From assembly GCA_021234155.1 (NCBI GenBank), contig JAJEKV010000061.1, positions 1,701,950 through 1,765,949 on the forward strand: a DNA stretch of 64,000 nucleotides. Direction: 5' to 3'. The notes beneath the pieces were generated by a model. It was not told where the DNA came from. It did not search any database and saw only the letters and a program-made list of their open reading frames with translations. This document shows positions 1 to 12,177 of this stretch, one piece after another; positions within the stretch are counted from its first letter, which is position 1; each line of letters begins with the position of its first letter. The translations under genes and the position numbers were made by a program. The stretch comes from Isoetes taiwanensis. Lineage: Eukaryota; Streptophyta; Lycopodiopsida; Isoetales; Isoetaceae.

Positions 1-505
1 TTTTGAAAAGGGTTCTTTAGGAGCTGGACAAGGGCATTATGGTCGGCTTTCTTTGGGTCTAAAACATTAGGAGCATGATTAACATATAAAGTGTGTATTG
101 AGCATAAAAAATGGGATATGGTGTCTCTAAGAATTGTTTATTGTTGCATGTCATGGGCAAGGTTGCTTCTATAAAGGTTATGATAATGGTGTATAACTTT
201 ATTTTAGCCATAATGAAGGCATAATAATTATCCGGACTTGATTTTTGAGAAAAGAATAATATGGAGACGAAATTGGGAACTTAGGGTTCCGATGCTCATG
301 CCGGCGATCCGGTAGTGCGGCATGGGCCTTGCTCCATAAACCATCTCGGTTACTAAATTCATGGAATCGGTGGCGGTGATGGAATCGGTGAGCGGTGATC
401 TTTGAATATAAATTTAAGGTGCTCGGCAGGAGCATCCAAATACAACATCGCAAAACATCTGTTGTCTTGTTATTGTTAATGCCACTTGGTTGGTGCAATA
501 TCTTG

Positions 506-664
506 AAAGGAGTTTACCCCGGGAATCTGGAAGGAGGAGTAGAGCACGATGGCGGGCGGGCAATGCGCCAAGAAATAATTAGGAGACCCAACTTTGGGAA
601 AAGACCGCTGGTCCATCAAGAGACAAATGCAAAACTCCGTATCGAGGCAACAACTCGAGGTTAA
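506..664 (+). pseudogene. Degenerate relative of the element's first exon
   Basis: The reading frame contains LKGVYPGNL and further on RRPNFGKRP. These resemble the MPKGVY start and the RKFGKTNFG block of the first exons at 2490, 14369 and 29225, with similar spacing and the same place in the unit (upstream of the pseudoknot). The ATG is not preserved at the equivalent place. Several differences may be sequence errors at CAG/CTG sites. The match is short and could be chance. Confidence 0.25.
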
Positions 665-1316
665 AGTACTAGCGATAAAATAAACAATGCTCTTAGGAAA
701 AAAATTATTATTCGATTAACATATATGCGAAATGAAGGTTCAATTTATTTGCACATTACATCTTATTTGCTTGCAGTGGGTTGTGATAGGTTATAGGAAC
801 CTGATAGAGGCTGGGGCGGGCGCAGATTATGGTGCACGAATAAAGCGTAGTTTTGGGTTTATTTAATCTCTGTTGATAACATGTGTTGTAGGTTAGTTGG
901 TGTTTGTGTCTTTAATTAGATGTATTTCTTAATCCTGGTAGATAGGTAGCAACAGAATAAATGAAATGCATGTGTAGGTCTTGTAGGTCTCAGAGTGTAT
1001 TTCTTGTTTAAGCATTGGTTCATGATTAGTTTGTGATTAAGCATTGGTACATGATAAGTTTGTCCACGTGCAATACTACAAAGCTAAAAATGGTTGCCAT
1101 GTCTTAATATGTGTTAATATGCTAACTATTAATGACGTCTTGTTCAAAATTCCGGAAGTTCTTTAGCGAGGCGGTTAAAACAGGGGATAAAGGTTAAGTT
1201 TTTATTATGTACATAGGATTGTTTTTGGTAGGACATTATTGTAATAGAACATAAGCAAAGGTACAAAGGCGTGGTAAGCGACTTTAGAATTTTTATTGAA
1301 TTTAGGATAAATACAA

Positions 1317-1430
1317 GGTGAAGGGGCGATGAGCCAAGAAGTCATATAGCTTACCGCGCCCTTGTCTTGTTACCAATTTCTTGCTAACATTGACATTGCT
1401 TGGGTGCGGGTAACCATGACTTCTTCTCCT
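1317..1430 (+). ncRNA. Class I pseudoknot RNA, copy A
   Basis: It has the conserved blocks GGTGAAGG, GATGAGCC, AGCTTACC, GTTACC, GCTAAC and GGTAACC. Its variable long stem is AGAAGTCAT with ATGACTTCT, a sequence unlike other copies but still complementary. The site TGCAG of other copies reads TGCGG here, which fits the CAG-to-CG differences seen elsewhere in the window. Function unknown. Confidence 0.7.
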
Positions 1431-1768
1431 TGATGTTTATCTTTGAGGATGCCGCTACATGAAGTATTTATGGATGAATAATAATGTTGTACATGTGTTC
1501 ATATGGTGAGATCACTTTGGTTTTGTCATGTAAATATTATATGGGCAATGATAAGTTTTGAATCTCTATTTGCTATGTTCACAAACTAATTTTTGGTACT
1601 AGAATAATAAACATTTTTGGATTAAACCGAAGTTTATTTTTGAGAATGATGTATGGATATGGCCTGGGATTATAACCAGGGTGGATATGTGGAAAATGTT
1701 TTTACCATGAATTAAATCATCTAATGTATTTGTGCATAGTATGATTATAATCTTGGTAGAAACATAAC

Positions 1769-1911
1769 GAAGAAGAAGAAGAAGAAGAAGAAGAAGAAGA
1801 AGAAGAAGAAGAAGAAGAAGAAGAAGAAGAAGAAGAAGAAGAAGAAGAAGAAGAAGAAGAAGAAGAAGAAGAAGAAGAAGAAGAAGAAGAAGAAGAAGAA
1901 GAAGAAGAAGA
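1769..1911 (+). repeat. (GAA)n microsatellite
   Basis: About 48 uninterrupted GAA units. The tract follows an A-box and starts exactly at the point where other units carry only GAAGAAGAA. Poly-Lys, Glu, Arg, Phe or Ser frames across it are artefacts. Confidence 0.98.
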
Positions 1912-2489
1912 TAGGATAACTGAGACTTTGTGAAAGACCTAAACTATGCAAGCAGAATGGGCTTATGGGAATAATATGAGCATAATTCCAAGGTTTTGTA
2001 TCTTCTATACCTAGAATTATTATTTTGATGTATGGAAAGCCTATTTTATATTTTATATCTTTAAAAGTTGTTTTGACCTATGGTTTTCTTTTATAATTTG
2101 TGGGACTACTAAATAAGTTTAAGAATTTGAATGTATTTCTCTTAAGTTAAATTTTTACTGACCCTCATAATGGGGCATATGGAACATCCTTTGTGGCATA
2201 AAAAGAATGCTGGCATATGCCTATGCTGATGACGGATCTAAAAAGCTAAAGGGTCAAGCATTTATATACTGCGAATTTCAAGATCGATTTGTGATTTAGG
2301 GCATGGTAGCAGGGATAATAAGTGAGGAGCCTCAGCCGAACTCATTAAATATGAAGACCACCGAGCAAGATATTATTTTGCCAGGCGGGAAAGCTTACGA
2401 GAAAATCGTAGACTTGAACTTAGAAGCAAAACTAACACTAAGGTTTGTTGAAGAGGAACGCTTGGCGCTGATATCTCAAAGTCTGCAAT

Positions 2490-2651
2490 ATGCCGAGGGG
2501 TGTGTATGAACGAATACCTGGAAAGAACAAGAAAGCTCCGAATGCTGGAAACTACCCATCAAGAAAATTTGGGAAAGCGAATTCTGGAAGCAAATTCATC
2601 AAAGACAAGAGATCAAAACAAGCCAAACGTATGAGGGAGCGCTCAAATACG
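2490..2651 (+). CDS. Conserved basic first exon (MPRGVYER type)
   Basis: A 54-codon reading frame starts MPRGVYERIPGKNKK and continues through PSRKFGKANSGSK. It is Lys/Arg-rich and low in hydrophobic residues. It aligns over its length with the frames at 14369 and 29225 (pattern MP-K/R-G-x-Y-x-R-x-PGK-x-x-KA...AGN-x-P...KF/FK...N-x-G), which argues for selection on protein in diverged copies. It ends at ACG|GTTCCC, where the other two copies have CAG|GT, so an A may be missing. The unit has no ORF1/RT downstream, so the exon is orphaned. No known domain recognised; nucleic-acid binding is a guess from charge. Confidence 0.6.
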
Positions 2652-3619
2652 GTTCCCCTACATGTCACAAAGATTTAAAACTTAATTTAGCCTCCTGTAT
2701 TTTTTTTTTTGTACGTTTTTGAAAGTGGGCTTAAGTAGAAGACGTTGCCTTTCTTGTATGCTAGAAACACGTGGTATTTTTGTAACTTGTTTTGGTGGAA
2801 AGCTGGATACAGGTCGGTGCACAAAAGGAGAATAAGAGGCCATTGCTATTTGTATTCAGAGCTATCATGCCACGGTTGTTCAGAATATATAACATACTTA
2901 TGCATGCATTCCTTTATCTGAACATAGGCCGCTTTAATGTCTTTCATCTATAGCATTTTCCAAGTCACCATGGTTTGAACAATGTCCGCTTTAATACCTT
3001 TTTCTCTTGCTTTTTCTATGGTAGCCTTGTACATCTTTTATGTCGGCTACTTTTACATCTTTAAAGCCAGCTACTTTTGAAGAAAAGATCAAGGTTGCTT
3101 ACTTGAAACATACTTGCTACATGATGGCATATTATATAGTAGGCGATAGGCTGCGCTTCTGGTTTAGTCTAGGCTGATCCAAAAAAGGTGCTTGTAACAT
3201 ATCGGGGAACAGGGTTTAATCTGAGCTCTATGAATGATACATGTGTATGATTAGAGTTCTAGTTAATTCTTGAATGTCATAGTTTGATTGGCATCTTAGT
3301 TGTATACTGGCGGGTTTAAGATACAAAGGCTCATATGCCTAGGTGGATAAAGTAAAAGGTAATAGTCTTTGGAAATACATTCTAGATGCATGTCTACATC
3401 CGCTTTCTGACATTATATTCTTGCTCATAAGATGCATGAAACTAAAATTTGGCCCCCGATATAAGGACTAGAATTTGGTCCTTGTCGATATCTGAAACAT
3501 AGATTGATTTCTAAGTTATGATTAGGGATGTAAATAATTAGTTCTTGGAATGGTTATGGTATGCTTAGGATAATTCCGTTTTGGTGGAAATATCCTAGTT
3601 TATAGCATTTAACCCAAGA

Positions 3620-3729
3620 GGTGAAGGCGAAGAGCCATGTAGTTTCAATGCTTACCCGACCCTTACATAGTTACCCTTGATGCTAACTTTTGTAATGCTT
3701 GGGTGCAGGTAACCGAAACTACATCTCCT
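3620..3729 (+). ncRNA. Class I pseudoknot RNA, copy B
   Basis: The long stem is ATGTAGTTTC paired with GAAACTACAT. The crossing stem is AAGG..CG with CG..CCCTT. The GTTACC/GGTAAC hairpin is intact and its loop holds TGCTAAC and ends in TGCA. It lies 968 nt downstream of the exon-1 end. Confidence 0.8.
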
Positions 3730-4469
3730 TGATGTTTGGTTCAAATGCTTGTATGTACAAAGCTACTTAATGATGATGCTTTCTTGGACTGCTATGGTAC
3801 AAGGACATGAAGCAGTATATATGGTATGACCTTTCCAAAGGAAACCACAAGAACAAAGAGTTATGGAGTATTTGGTTAAGTTTGTACAAAGATAATGCAG
3901 TGTCTCTTGAAGCAGCAGTATTTTATAAGATATAGGATTACTTATATTTGTTAGTTTAAGTTTAAAGGAGGATCAAGATAAACATTTGACTGATATACAT
4001 GTAATTGAGCTGGAACAAAAATGAATGATACTATATTTAATATGACTCTTATTCCTAGAAATTAGACAGCGTAAATGAAAATTTTACATGAAACAACTCT
4101 GATATAGCAGCGTGCATAAATGGAAGTTATTTTAAACAATTAGACATGACTATTATTATAGCATCTCAGCCTTTTGACTCTTCTTCCTGTAAACCAGATT
4201 TGTTAAATATTTGTTAAATAATTGATCATAATGTAAATCTGTCCTATATGTTCCAGATTATTAGTATAAACAATATGACAGATATATTACATTGTAGATT
4301 TATGTCTTTCTTGATTATCAAAATAGACAATAGAGGCTCAATAGAACTTATTAGTGTGGCCTGGGTAACGCCAGGATGGATATGTGTTGCGTTTTCTTTG
4401 CCATGAATGAATGCGGTATAATATGATGTATTCACATTTAACTGTTAGTAATCCTGGCAAAGAAGTGTT

Positions 4470-4571
4470 GAAGAAGAAGAAGAAGAAGAAGAAGAAGAAG
4501 AAGAAGAAGAAGAAGAAGAAGAAGAAGAAGAAGAAGAAGAAGAAGAAGAAGAAGAAGAAGAAGAAGAAGAA
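4470..4571 (+). repeat. (GAA)n microsatellite
   Basis: About 34 GAA units. It ends in GAATATTCTC, the palindromic start seen at several unit 5' ends. Confidence 0.98.
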
Positions 4572-4799
4572 TATTCTCTTCAAGTCTTCATATCTTCAAA
4601 TTTTGAGAACTTGCTTTTATTTGTGCTGATATTGCAAGTTATGGTGCCTAGGTTTGATGCAGAACATCAAAATGGATCGAATGTCTTTTGTAGGTGGATC
4701 ATACAATATAGCTGGTTATGTTGTAAAGGTTTGACAGATGCACTTGGCCCTAGTGCCTTTAAATTTGCAAAGCTCCTTTGGATGGGTGAGAACGTGTAC
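4572..4799 (+). mobile_element. 228-bp mini-unit
   Basis: It starts with the unit-type 5' end (ATATTCTCTT then a CTTC/AAATT-rich stretch) and ends with GAACGTGTAC directly before GAAGAAGAAGAA, like an A-box terminus. The interior of a normal unit is missing, so this looks like an internally deleted, MITE-sized derivative between two GAA tracts (4470-4571 and 4800-4811). Confidence 0.5.
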
Positions 4800-6710
4800 G
4801 AAGAAGAAGAATATACTCATAGATTCTTCTAATATCTTCTATATATTGCAAAATAATTTTAATGGAAGTAAGTTTTTGATACCAATGGTTAGCATGAATA
4901 AATGACTATGGCAAAAATGCTATATGGTTAGGGGAATCTCACTAGCTATTGTATTTCTCTTTGGAATATAATTTTATGGGAGATTGATGAAAATTATTCC
5001 CTAAGGTGCAACAGTATGGCAAGCTATGATGCCTAGGTTGGTGGTGTCTAGAGGTTCAAACCTTGCATATAAGAACATATGGGTGCACTACGAGATAGAA
5101 CATTTTAATTTGTGTGGTGGAAGCACCATGCTAAAATGCAAAAATATATGTACTCATGACGTTTAAAATTACTTGATGGTCTTTGAATTGTTTTTAAGTG
5201 ATAAACAACCATATGTAAAAGACATAGGTGATTGAATATTCTTTGATGTACACATGAATCTATGACACATTAGATGATGATTTTCATGAGATTGTACCAT
5301 GTTCACTTTTTTGGCTTTAATGGCCCAATAGAATTTTTTATTGAGGATAAGACATTCGATTGGTAACCCCAACCCCCATTGATGTGAAAATCGTGTGAAA
5401 GGTCTAAAAGCAAAAAAGCTAAGATCTAAAAGCAAGAGTGTTTATGACTCTTGGGAAATATTTTTCATGTACGGGTTAATAAGGTTTTGTTACCTAACAT
5501 ATTTATGGTTATTTGACGGCTAGGGCTTGGAAAATTTGCCTCCTCCTTACAGTCGTTTGCATAGCGGCTGAGCGCTTTTGATTTTTCAAGGCGCTGCTAT
5601 ATTATTGCTGGAAAAATTTGGTAGATTAAAGGGCCTGGATAAATCGGGATGCCTATATTGTTTGTCTTAAACGACTCCTTCAAATTCGTTGTGAAGTCTG
5701 CTTAAAATGCCGCTCTTGATGCTTCCTGGCGCACATCTGAATCCTGGATAAACCAAGTAAGCATATATGCTACTCGTAGTTTATAAAGTCTTGTAAGAAT
5801 CGGATATCTGTGCAGGGGAAAACATGAAAATATAGCAAGCAAATCTGCTCTGATAGATGGCTAATGTTTGTAAACTAGTGAGGCAAAAAGTGCTGAGCTC
5901 ATATGATCTTGAACTGGAAATAGTGTTGAGAAGATCCAGAGGACATATTCTTGAGGAAACTGCTGGATTATATTGTCTCAATCCCTTTCTGAATCTCTGA
6001 TAAGGTATGAATCACGTTTTCATGTTTTATCAAAAACGTGACTACTCTAGATCATAGATGTGCATTCACATCTTAATTGAAGTAGTCGTTGATTTCATAT
6101 TATATTATATTATTTCCTGCCTAGTTTGGAGAAGGTCTCGCCTTAATGGCTGTTCATTTGTGGTGACCATAAATTTATGGCAGAAAATCGTATGTACAGG
6201 AGGTCCACTGACTTCTTGGGCTCAACAAGCAAACTATGTTACAGAAGTGGTGATGCCATGATTGGTGAAGATGGCAGTGCGAAAAGATGAAGGCACCACT
6301 GGCGACAATATAATATCAAAACAATCGAAGCTCTCTAAATCAGGTTTGGGTTGAGCTTTGTTTTATGTTGGCTCTAAAACATTTCTATGGTTTGTAAGTT
6401 TGGAAAAAGTAGCTATCTTGAGAATATTTGATAATTATATTTGAGAATTTATATGCTCAAGAGTCTATGTTTGAGAATCTGTGCGTTCAAGAATATATGT
6501 GGAGTCCTATATCACGTGGCATAAATCTTAAGGTTGACATGGATATGAACTGGAAGACGTAATTGGATTTAATGCAGGAACAGTATCTGAGAAAATGAGG
6601 AAGTTTAAAATGTCAAATTGAGAAAGTTTTAGATGTTAAAATTTTATACTTAAAGCTGTGAGGAAATTATCATGATGTAGAACAAGTTCTCAACATGACC
6701 AGCTAGATTT

Positions 6711-6740
6711 GGGGCTAAGAAATTAGTTCTCGTCTAATGG
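6711..6740 (+). ncRNA. Conserved short hairpin upstream of class II pseudoknot
   Basis: GGGGCTAA pairs with TTAGTTCTC around a GAAA-like loop. The same hairpin, mostly as GGGACTAA, precedes every class II pseudoknot: near 12790, 20966, 24302, 27633, 38535, 38686, 42395, 42546, 45246, 48599 and 51345. Its 3' arm can instead pair forward (ATTAG with CTAAT), so two exclusive folds are possible. The 51345 copy (GGGATCAA/TTGGTTCTC) carries a compensatory pair. Confidence 0.6.
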
Positions 6741-6861
6741 GAATGATTGGGATCAATTAGTACTATGCTAAATATGTTAAAATGATTGAGATCAATTGAG
6801 AAATTGCAATTATAATGCTAAATATGTTACTATTCCAGTCTTTTCTAGTTAAATGTCACCT

Positions 6862-6989
6862 CAGGGCAAAAGGATACAATTGGTGATCAGTGATAAACTG
6901 AGAGACCCAATGTACCTTTTGGCCCTTGCACATTTACCATTATCATGCTAATTGTGTATTGATTGGCTGCAGGTACGGGTTCTCTCCTC
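6862..6989 (+). ncRNA. Class II pseudoknot RNA, copy a
   Basis: CAGGGCAAAAGG pairs with CCTTTTGGCCCTTG. Inside, ATTGG pairs with CCCAAT and CAGT with ACTG. GAGAGACCC, lying inside that hairpin, pairs with GGGTTCTCTC beyond it, which makes a pseudoknot. The 3' part (TTTACC, GCTAAT, TTGGCTGCAGGTA, CTCTCCTC) matches class I block for block, so the two classes look homologous. Confidence 0.7.
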
Positions 6990-7387
6990 TAATTGTCTCC
7001 ATTTTGCTGTTAGAGTTGGCGTTAACGCGGAAGAGGATGGAATACTTTCAGATGGAACCATAAAATACAGGAATGTAATTGAAAACTCTAGACTTTATAT
7101 TTTATGTTTTACACTTCCTACTGTATATTTTAAAATTTATATATTACAAGTTACATGTTACACTTCATACTTCTTACTTCTTACTTTGTACGGATATATT
7201 AATCAATTTTATAAATATGTGGAATATGTTTTTCAACTTTAGAAAAGTATATGACTATGGTTTGGAGAGTGCCTGATGTGGCCTGGCGTAAAAACCCAGG
7301 GTGGATATTTGGGAATCATTTACATCCTGAATGGAGCTGTTTTTTTTGTTTTTGTACATTAAATAGTGTAAATCTGGATGTAAATAT

Positions 7388-7429
7388 GAAGAAGAAGAAG
7401 AAGAAGAAGAAGAAGAAGAAGAAGAAGAA
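7388..7429 (+). repeat. (GAA)n microsatellite
   Basis: 14 GAA units after an A-box. Confidence 0.97.
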
Positions 7430-8193
7430 CATGTATTTATTTGACATCATGGCAAGCTATGGTGCCTAGGTTGGTGGAAGCACTGGTTTAAAATGCAAAA
7501 GACTTGCACACATAACCTTTACACTTATTATGGTATTTGGTGCATCTATTGCAAGAAAATAAATGATGTGTATTTAAACCTATATGGCATCACAAATAAG
7601 TAGGGGTTCAAACCCTCCAAAGAAATGTATGGTTCCACATTTAAAATATGGGATAAAGGACTTCTGAAAATGAGACATTTGAAAATAGTCAACAATGGTC
7701 TATTGCTCTAAATAGCTTATGTTGCATAGAAGAAAGCAAAAAATTCCAATGGATAGAAATTGCAAGGAAATCAAGGCATGTAAAAGTACTTTGACATTAT
7801 TGTTTACAAACGCCTCTACATGGTAAATAAGCTAGCCCTTTGTATAAACTAAAGATATAGCTTATGGGATTTTTCCTTTAATCTTATGCATGCATTTGCT
7901 TTAAATGCATGTGAGGCAAGTGGCACAATATGCAATTGCAATTGCATGTCACTTTTTCCTTAGCTTATGGGCTTGGTGGAAGCGCTCATTTGCTTCTTAT
8001 GATACTCTAAGGTGCATTAAATGTGCAAAGTGGCTAAGAGTGGCACGTATATGAAGGCAACAAAGTTTCAAAGTTAGAAAATTGTGCATTAAAATTAAAT
8101 GGTCTTGAATTTAGGGCATACGTTGGTGCCAAAAATATATTAGGGCAAAATTTTATTCGTGGCTTTGCTAAGGCATCTGCTATGGCTGCATCT

Positions 8194-8202
8194 GGCGCCA
8201 AA
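8194..8202. promoter_or_regulatory. E2F-consensus site GGCGCCAAA
   Basis: The reverse complement TTTGGCGCC matches the E2F consensus TTTSSCGC. Related sites with the flank ...AACGGCCG recur in other units, about 1.1-1.2 kb upstream of the pseudoknot. Degenerate forms (GGCGCCTAA) lie at 11322 and about 41154. Confidence 0.4.
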
Positions 8203-9359
8203 ACGGCCGCTCATTGGAGATATCGGCTCCATGGCAAACAACAAGAGATGGTACAGTTGTTCGTTGCTAAAGAATAGAAGCCAGAATGTTTGGGGCAAAC
8301 CGTTATGCTCTGGAGTCAGTGCAAAATGGTGATTTTACCTTTAGAAGTTCTGAGCTTTGTGCTTTGAGCTTCGATTTAGATGCTAATCTGGCTTATAAAT
8401 CTTTATACCAGATGATATTATTTGGCAGAGCTCAAAACAGGTAGCCGTTTTTTGCTACGGTTTTAGCGACGCGTGATACCGCATTTATAAGTGGAGCTTG
8501 GCGATACCACTGGAAAAGGGGAGCGAACACATTCAGGTTCCTTATATTATTACATGTGATCATCTGTTCAAAAGAAAAAGCAAACATGTGCTGCCTTATT
8601 TTAATGTTGTAGTGCTGTGTTAGATAATGCTATATAGCAGTACAGTATGATGCATATTAAATTCATGTGCCAGCTCTAAAGTTACAGTTTAGTTGTTTTT
8701 TGCAGCTTTCTTTGTTTGTGTTGCTACATGATTGTGGCAGTTGTTTTCTTATTTGGTGTTTGCCTTTTGCATATGATGGTAGGATTCATAGAGTTGCACA
8801 TCGATTTGCTTTAGGCTTGGGATTATAGCTTCTCTTCATACTTATGTTTTTGCATGTCTGCAGCTAGGTCTGCGTTGTGGAGTGCTTAGAAATGCTCCAG
8901 TTTGCTAAGGCTGTTAAATGCTGTAGGGTAGAGTATATTGTTGTGTCTGGGCTTGCATTGGATGTGCTTCTTAGTCTGATAGTGATGCACGCTGGTCCAG
9001 TCTTGCTTGTATAGAGGTCTACAAAGTAAGTCAACACTATAATGGTTATATGACAGTTGTATGATGATCTGGTGCCACCTTGTTGAAAAGGAATAAGGCA
9101 TAATATTCATGAATGTTATCTCAAATACACAGGTTAATCTTGACAGCCAGCCAAAGGCAAGAAGCTTGCTATGTAGTGAGACTTTGGAAGAGCTGATATA
9201 TGTTGTCTTTCCGTAACTCTGATTGCTAGTAGGCTTTAAGCAGAATACCCTATTGGTATTGGCCACCAACTAGTTAATGAGTTTTGTCAGCTTGTATTAA
9301 CCTACTGAAATCATGAGACTATATTGGGTTAATATAATTTAACAATGCTGAAAATAATA

Positions 9360-9475
9360 GGTGAAGGGCGATAAGCCAGAGTGTTCTATAGCTTACCTGA
9401 CGCCCCTTGTGTAGTTACCATCATTATGCTAACTTATGCATTGTTTGGGTGCAGGTAACCAGAATCTCTCTCCTG
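9360..9475 (+). ncRNA. Class I pseudoknot RNA, copy C
   Basis: All conserved blocks are present. The long stem is imperfect in this copy (AGAGTGTTCT against AGAATCTCTC), unlike the perfect pairing in copies F-I. It may be damaged or misread. Confidence 0.7.
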
Positions 9476-10157
9476 GAGTTATTTTCGGATGTTTGGTGTT
9501 ACAATCAATGGACCATAAGAACATGGTCTGATGCAATGCTTGTACCAATACTTGGTGAGATCTTTCCTCTTTAAATGGAAGTACAATCAAGTGGTGCCAA
9601 GTTAGACAAGTATATGACTGGTCTGGTTCTATTTAAGGTGGTACAGACTATATAATAGTGTATCTTGCTCACAAATGGTTGTGTTTGTGAATTGGAAAAT
9701 TCTAAATACTGAAAATTGAATAGATCTTCATTGATCCAGCTCCGCTCTGAAATATATGAATGATGATAGCTTATATAAAAACTTGAATATTACTGAACTA
9801 CTTCTTTAAGGATCCAGATACGTATATGTTAATGATATTTCAGGTTGTATTTTCCAAAAAAACAAGATTTACCAAGCCTATGTCTACAGTTTAAAACTTG
9901 AATGAAACAATTATGATTAAATGAAAAAGTTACATGATATACTTAATACTGTGATATCTAAAGATGAAATCTATTACTTGTATTATATTCTTATATGATT
10001 TTTCCAAAACGTTAAAGATTAAAATGGGAGTAGGAGTACCTGATGTGGCCTGGTTTCAAACCCAGGGTAGGTATTGGGAAATATGTGCTCACTTTGAACG
10101 AAGTCTTTTAATTGTTTTTAAACTTTAATTGTACATAGTCTTTGTGAGAACATCATC

Positions 10158-10300
10158 GAAGAAGAAGAAGAAGAAGAAGAAGAAGAAGAAGAAGAAGAAG
10201 AAGAAGAAGAAGAAGAAGAAGAAGAAGAAGAAGAAGAAGAAGAAGAAGAAGAAGAAGAAGAAGAAGAAGAAGAAGAAGAAGAAGAAGAAGAAGAAGAAGA
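10158..10300 (+). repeat. (GAA)n microsatellite
   Basis: About 47 GAA units. It leads into AAGAGAATATTCTCTT, a perfect 16-bp palindrome at the next unit's 5' end. Confidence 0.98.
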
Positions 10301-12084
10301 GAATATTCTCTTTGGATCTCAAATTATTCAAATTATTGAAAGATGTTACGGGAGATTGACGAAGTATATGCCCAAAGGTGCAACAGAAGTACTTGACATG
10401 TTCTTACATAATAAGTTCTTACATTTGAATTTTGTATGAATCTTCAAATCATTAAGAGTTGTATTTATGCTTCAAAATTGAAAATATGCTTCCAGATGTG
10501 AAAGGCATCTTTTATAAGAGGCATCTTTAGTAATATAGAAGTTTATTTAATGTCCATTGTTCCTATGATCAGATCATGGGCCTTTGAGCAATGTATAAGG
10601 CCTTGTGCCTATTTAATTGGTGTCTAGAACATTGGGGTTTAATGGATCAAGTATACACAACAAATGTTGTAGAAAGACAAATGGCAGGTAATGGAAAGAT
10701 ATAACTAGTTAACAAGCTAGTGGACATGATTGACAAATACATTGGTGACGTGGTTATGCTAGGGGATATTTGACATGGAACATGATATTTGACATGGTTG
10801 GAGGGACCATGCAAAAGTGAAAGAATGCATGATGAATGACTACCTATGGGTGTGCAAATAAATTTATATGATATTAGTTGCATATTGAATGCTACAAAAG
10901 ATTTTTGCATGGTGTTGGCCTTTTAGACTTTGGAAAAATTATAAGACTTGAATTGGACGATTCTATTCAAACAATGGTGGCCCTTATGCTATTTATGCAT
11001 GTGTGCCACTTGTCGTTTATATTAAATAGTGTACATGCTCCTTTTGCTTAGCTTTTTACTCTAAATACACATTTGTCTATGTGGATACTTTTGAGAAAGG
11101 AAGTTATCTTATTTTATTTGCATCTCGGCTACGAACCCTTTTTCAAGGGGCATGTATAGAAAAGGCTTTTCGAAATTGTTGCTTAAGGCAAAAAGATATT
11201 TTCTCAATGGACGTGGCTACAAGTGGCCATTTTGGTTGCTTCAGGTATAGAACTATTGTAAAAATAGAGTTAGGATAATTTGCTTCTGCAAAACTTGGGG
11301 CTTTGCCCTATGTATATTTTTGGCGCCTAAAAGGCCGCCTGTTGGAAACGTCAGCTCCATGCCAGCATGGAAATGATCTAATATAGCAGTTTGATGCCGA
11401 AATATGGATGCCAAAACGTTTATAGCAGGCCGAGTTGCTCTGATGGTTGTAGGATACGCCAGATCTGTGTACTGAGCATACTACAAAATATATTTTTTAT
11501 TTGCTCACATTATGCTCCAGTGACTGGATGTTATGGCTTTTTGTTCTCTGCATGATTCAACTCAGAGCATTGGTCTTGTTTATTGCTTCTGATAAAAGTA
11601 GATGTGCTGCTATGCATATGATATTTGATGGCCTGGGCCTTTGCCGAAAACAGGTTTGCATGATAAACTTGGATTTTTTTCCTTTGCATTCAAGGTTAAT
11701 GCAAGCTTTAATGATTTCAGGTGATGGCAGTTAAGAACATTTCGAAATCAACTAAGTACAAATATAGCTGGATCACATTATGCTCAGCCATTAGATCCGA
11801 TTTTTCCTTGGTGCTTTAGCCGATGTCATCCACCGTAGATGCTGGGAATTCATTCCGTGGAAAAGAAGCTGATGGAGCGCAACTTATCAGGTTCTTTATT
11901 ATCAAATGCATCTGGAGATGGATCTTTCAATAACACAAAGAAGCTCACATATATTTGGAGCGATTGCATTCAGGTTTGGATGCTTGAAATAAATTTCTTG
12001 AGCTGATTTTGTATGATGGATAATTCAGGTTTGGATGTTTATATGCCCTTAGATCTCTGATGCAGCTCAGATTAAGATCTACAG

Positions 12085-12177
12085 GTAGTCAAATGGTTAA
12101 GCAAAGACAACCTACGTAGTCAAATGGTTAAGCAAAGACAACCTACGTAGTCAAATGGTTAAGCAAAGACAACCTAC
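12085..12177 (+). repeat. Three perfect 31-bp tandem repeats
   Basis: The unit GTAGTCAAATGG...AACCTAC occurs three times with no mismatch (12085, 12116, 12147). The homologous places at about 44643 and 48003 carry one copy each, so the triplication is specific to this unit. Confidence 0.95.

Larger units (their letters stand above)
1..1768 (+). mobile_element. Array unit 1 (5' end outside window), A-box terminated
   Basis: This is the 3' part of a non-autonomous unit of the GAA-terminated family. It holds a class I pseudoknot RNA at 1317-1430 and an A-box at 1659-1768 (GGCCTGG/CCAGG hairpin; TTTACC paired with GGTAGA). The A-box runs directly into a GAA tract, so the RT-side 3' segment found in full units is absent. 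Bases 665-1316 show no coding signal. Family membership is read from shared motifs; the upstream boundary is not visible. Confidence 0.7.
1912..4469 (+). mobile_element. Array unit 2, exon-1 carrying, A-box terminated
   Basis: This unit has the same front half as the autonomous element at 13.5 kb: a small first exon (2490-2651), a class I pseudoknot (3620-3729) and an A-box (4355-4469; CTTTGCC pairs with GGCAAAG). It ends in GAA where the autonomous copy goes on to ORF1 and RT. Upstream of the exon the block AAAGCTAAAGGGTCAAG (about 2240-2257) recurs at about 14105-14121, and a TATA-like TTTATATAC lies near 2262. Both are candidate promoter parts. Confidence 0.75.
4812..7387 (+). mobile_element. 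Array unit with class II RNA, A-box terminated
   Basis: The unit carries the short hairpin GGGGCTAA/TTAGTTCTC at 6711-6740, a class II pseudoknot at 6862-6989 and an A-box at 7272-7387 that passes straight into GAA. Bases 4812-6700 hold no ORF with coding character; frames of 60-90 codons here have no similarity I recognise. Confidence 0.7.
7430..10157 (+). mobile_element. Array unit with class I RNA, A-box terminated
   Basis: The 5' half shares a block with units at 43.9, 47.2 and 49.8 kb (TGCATTTG..., a CTTAGCTTATGGG-like stretch, then a GCGCTC motif). It includes a GGCGCCAAA site at 8194. A class I pseudoknot lies at 9360-9475 and an A-box at 10040-10157 (CTCAC pairs with GTGAG). No ORF with coding character was seen in 7430-9350. 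Confidence 0.7.

Noticed and set aside
6711-6740. tRNA-derived SINE head
   Set aside because: No A/B box promoter pair or cloverleaf; the GTTC-like string is part of a simple hairpin.
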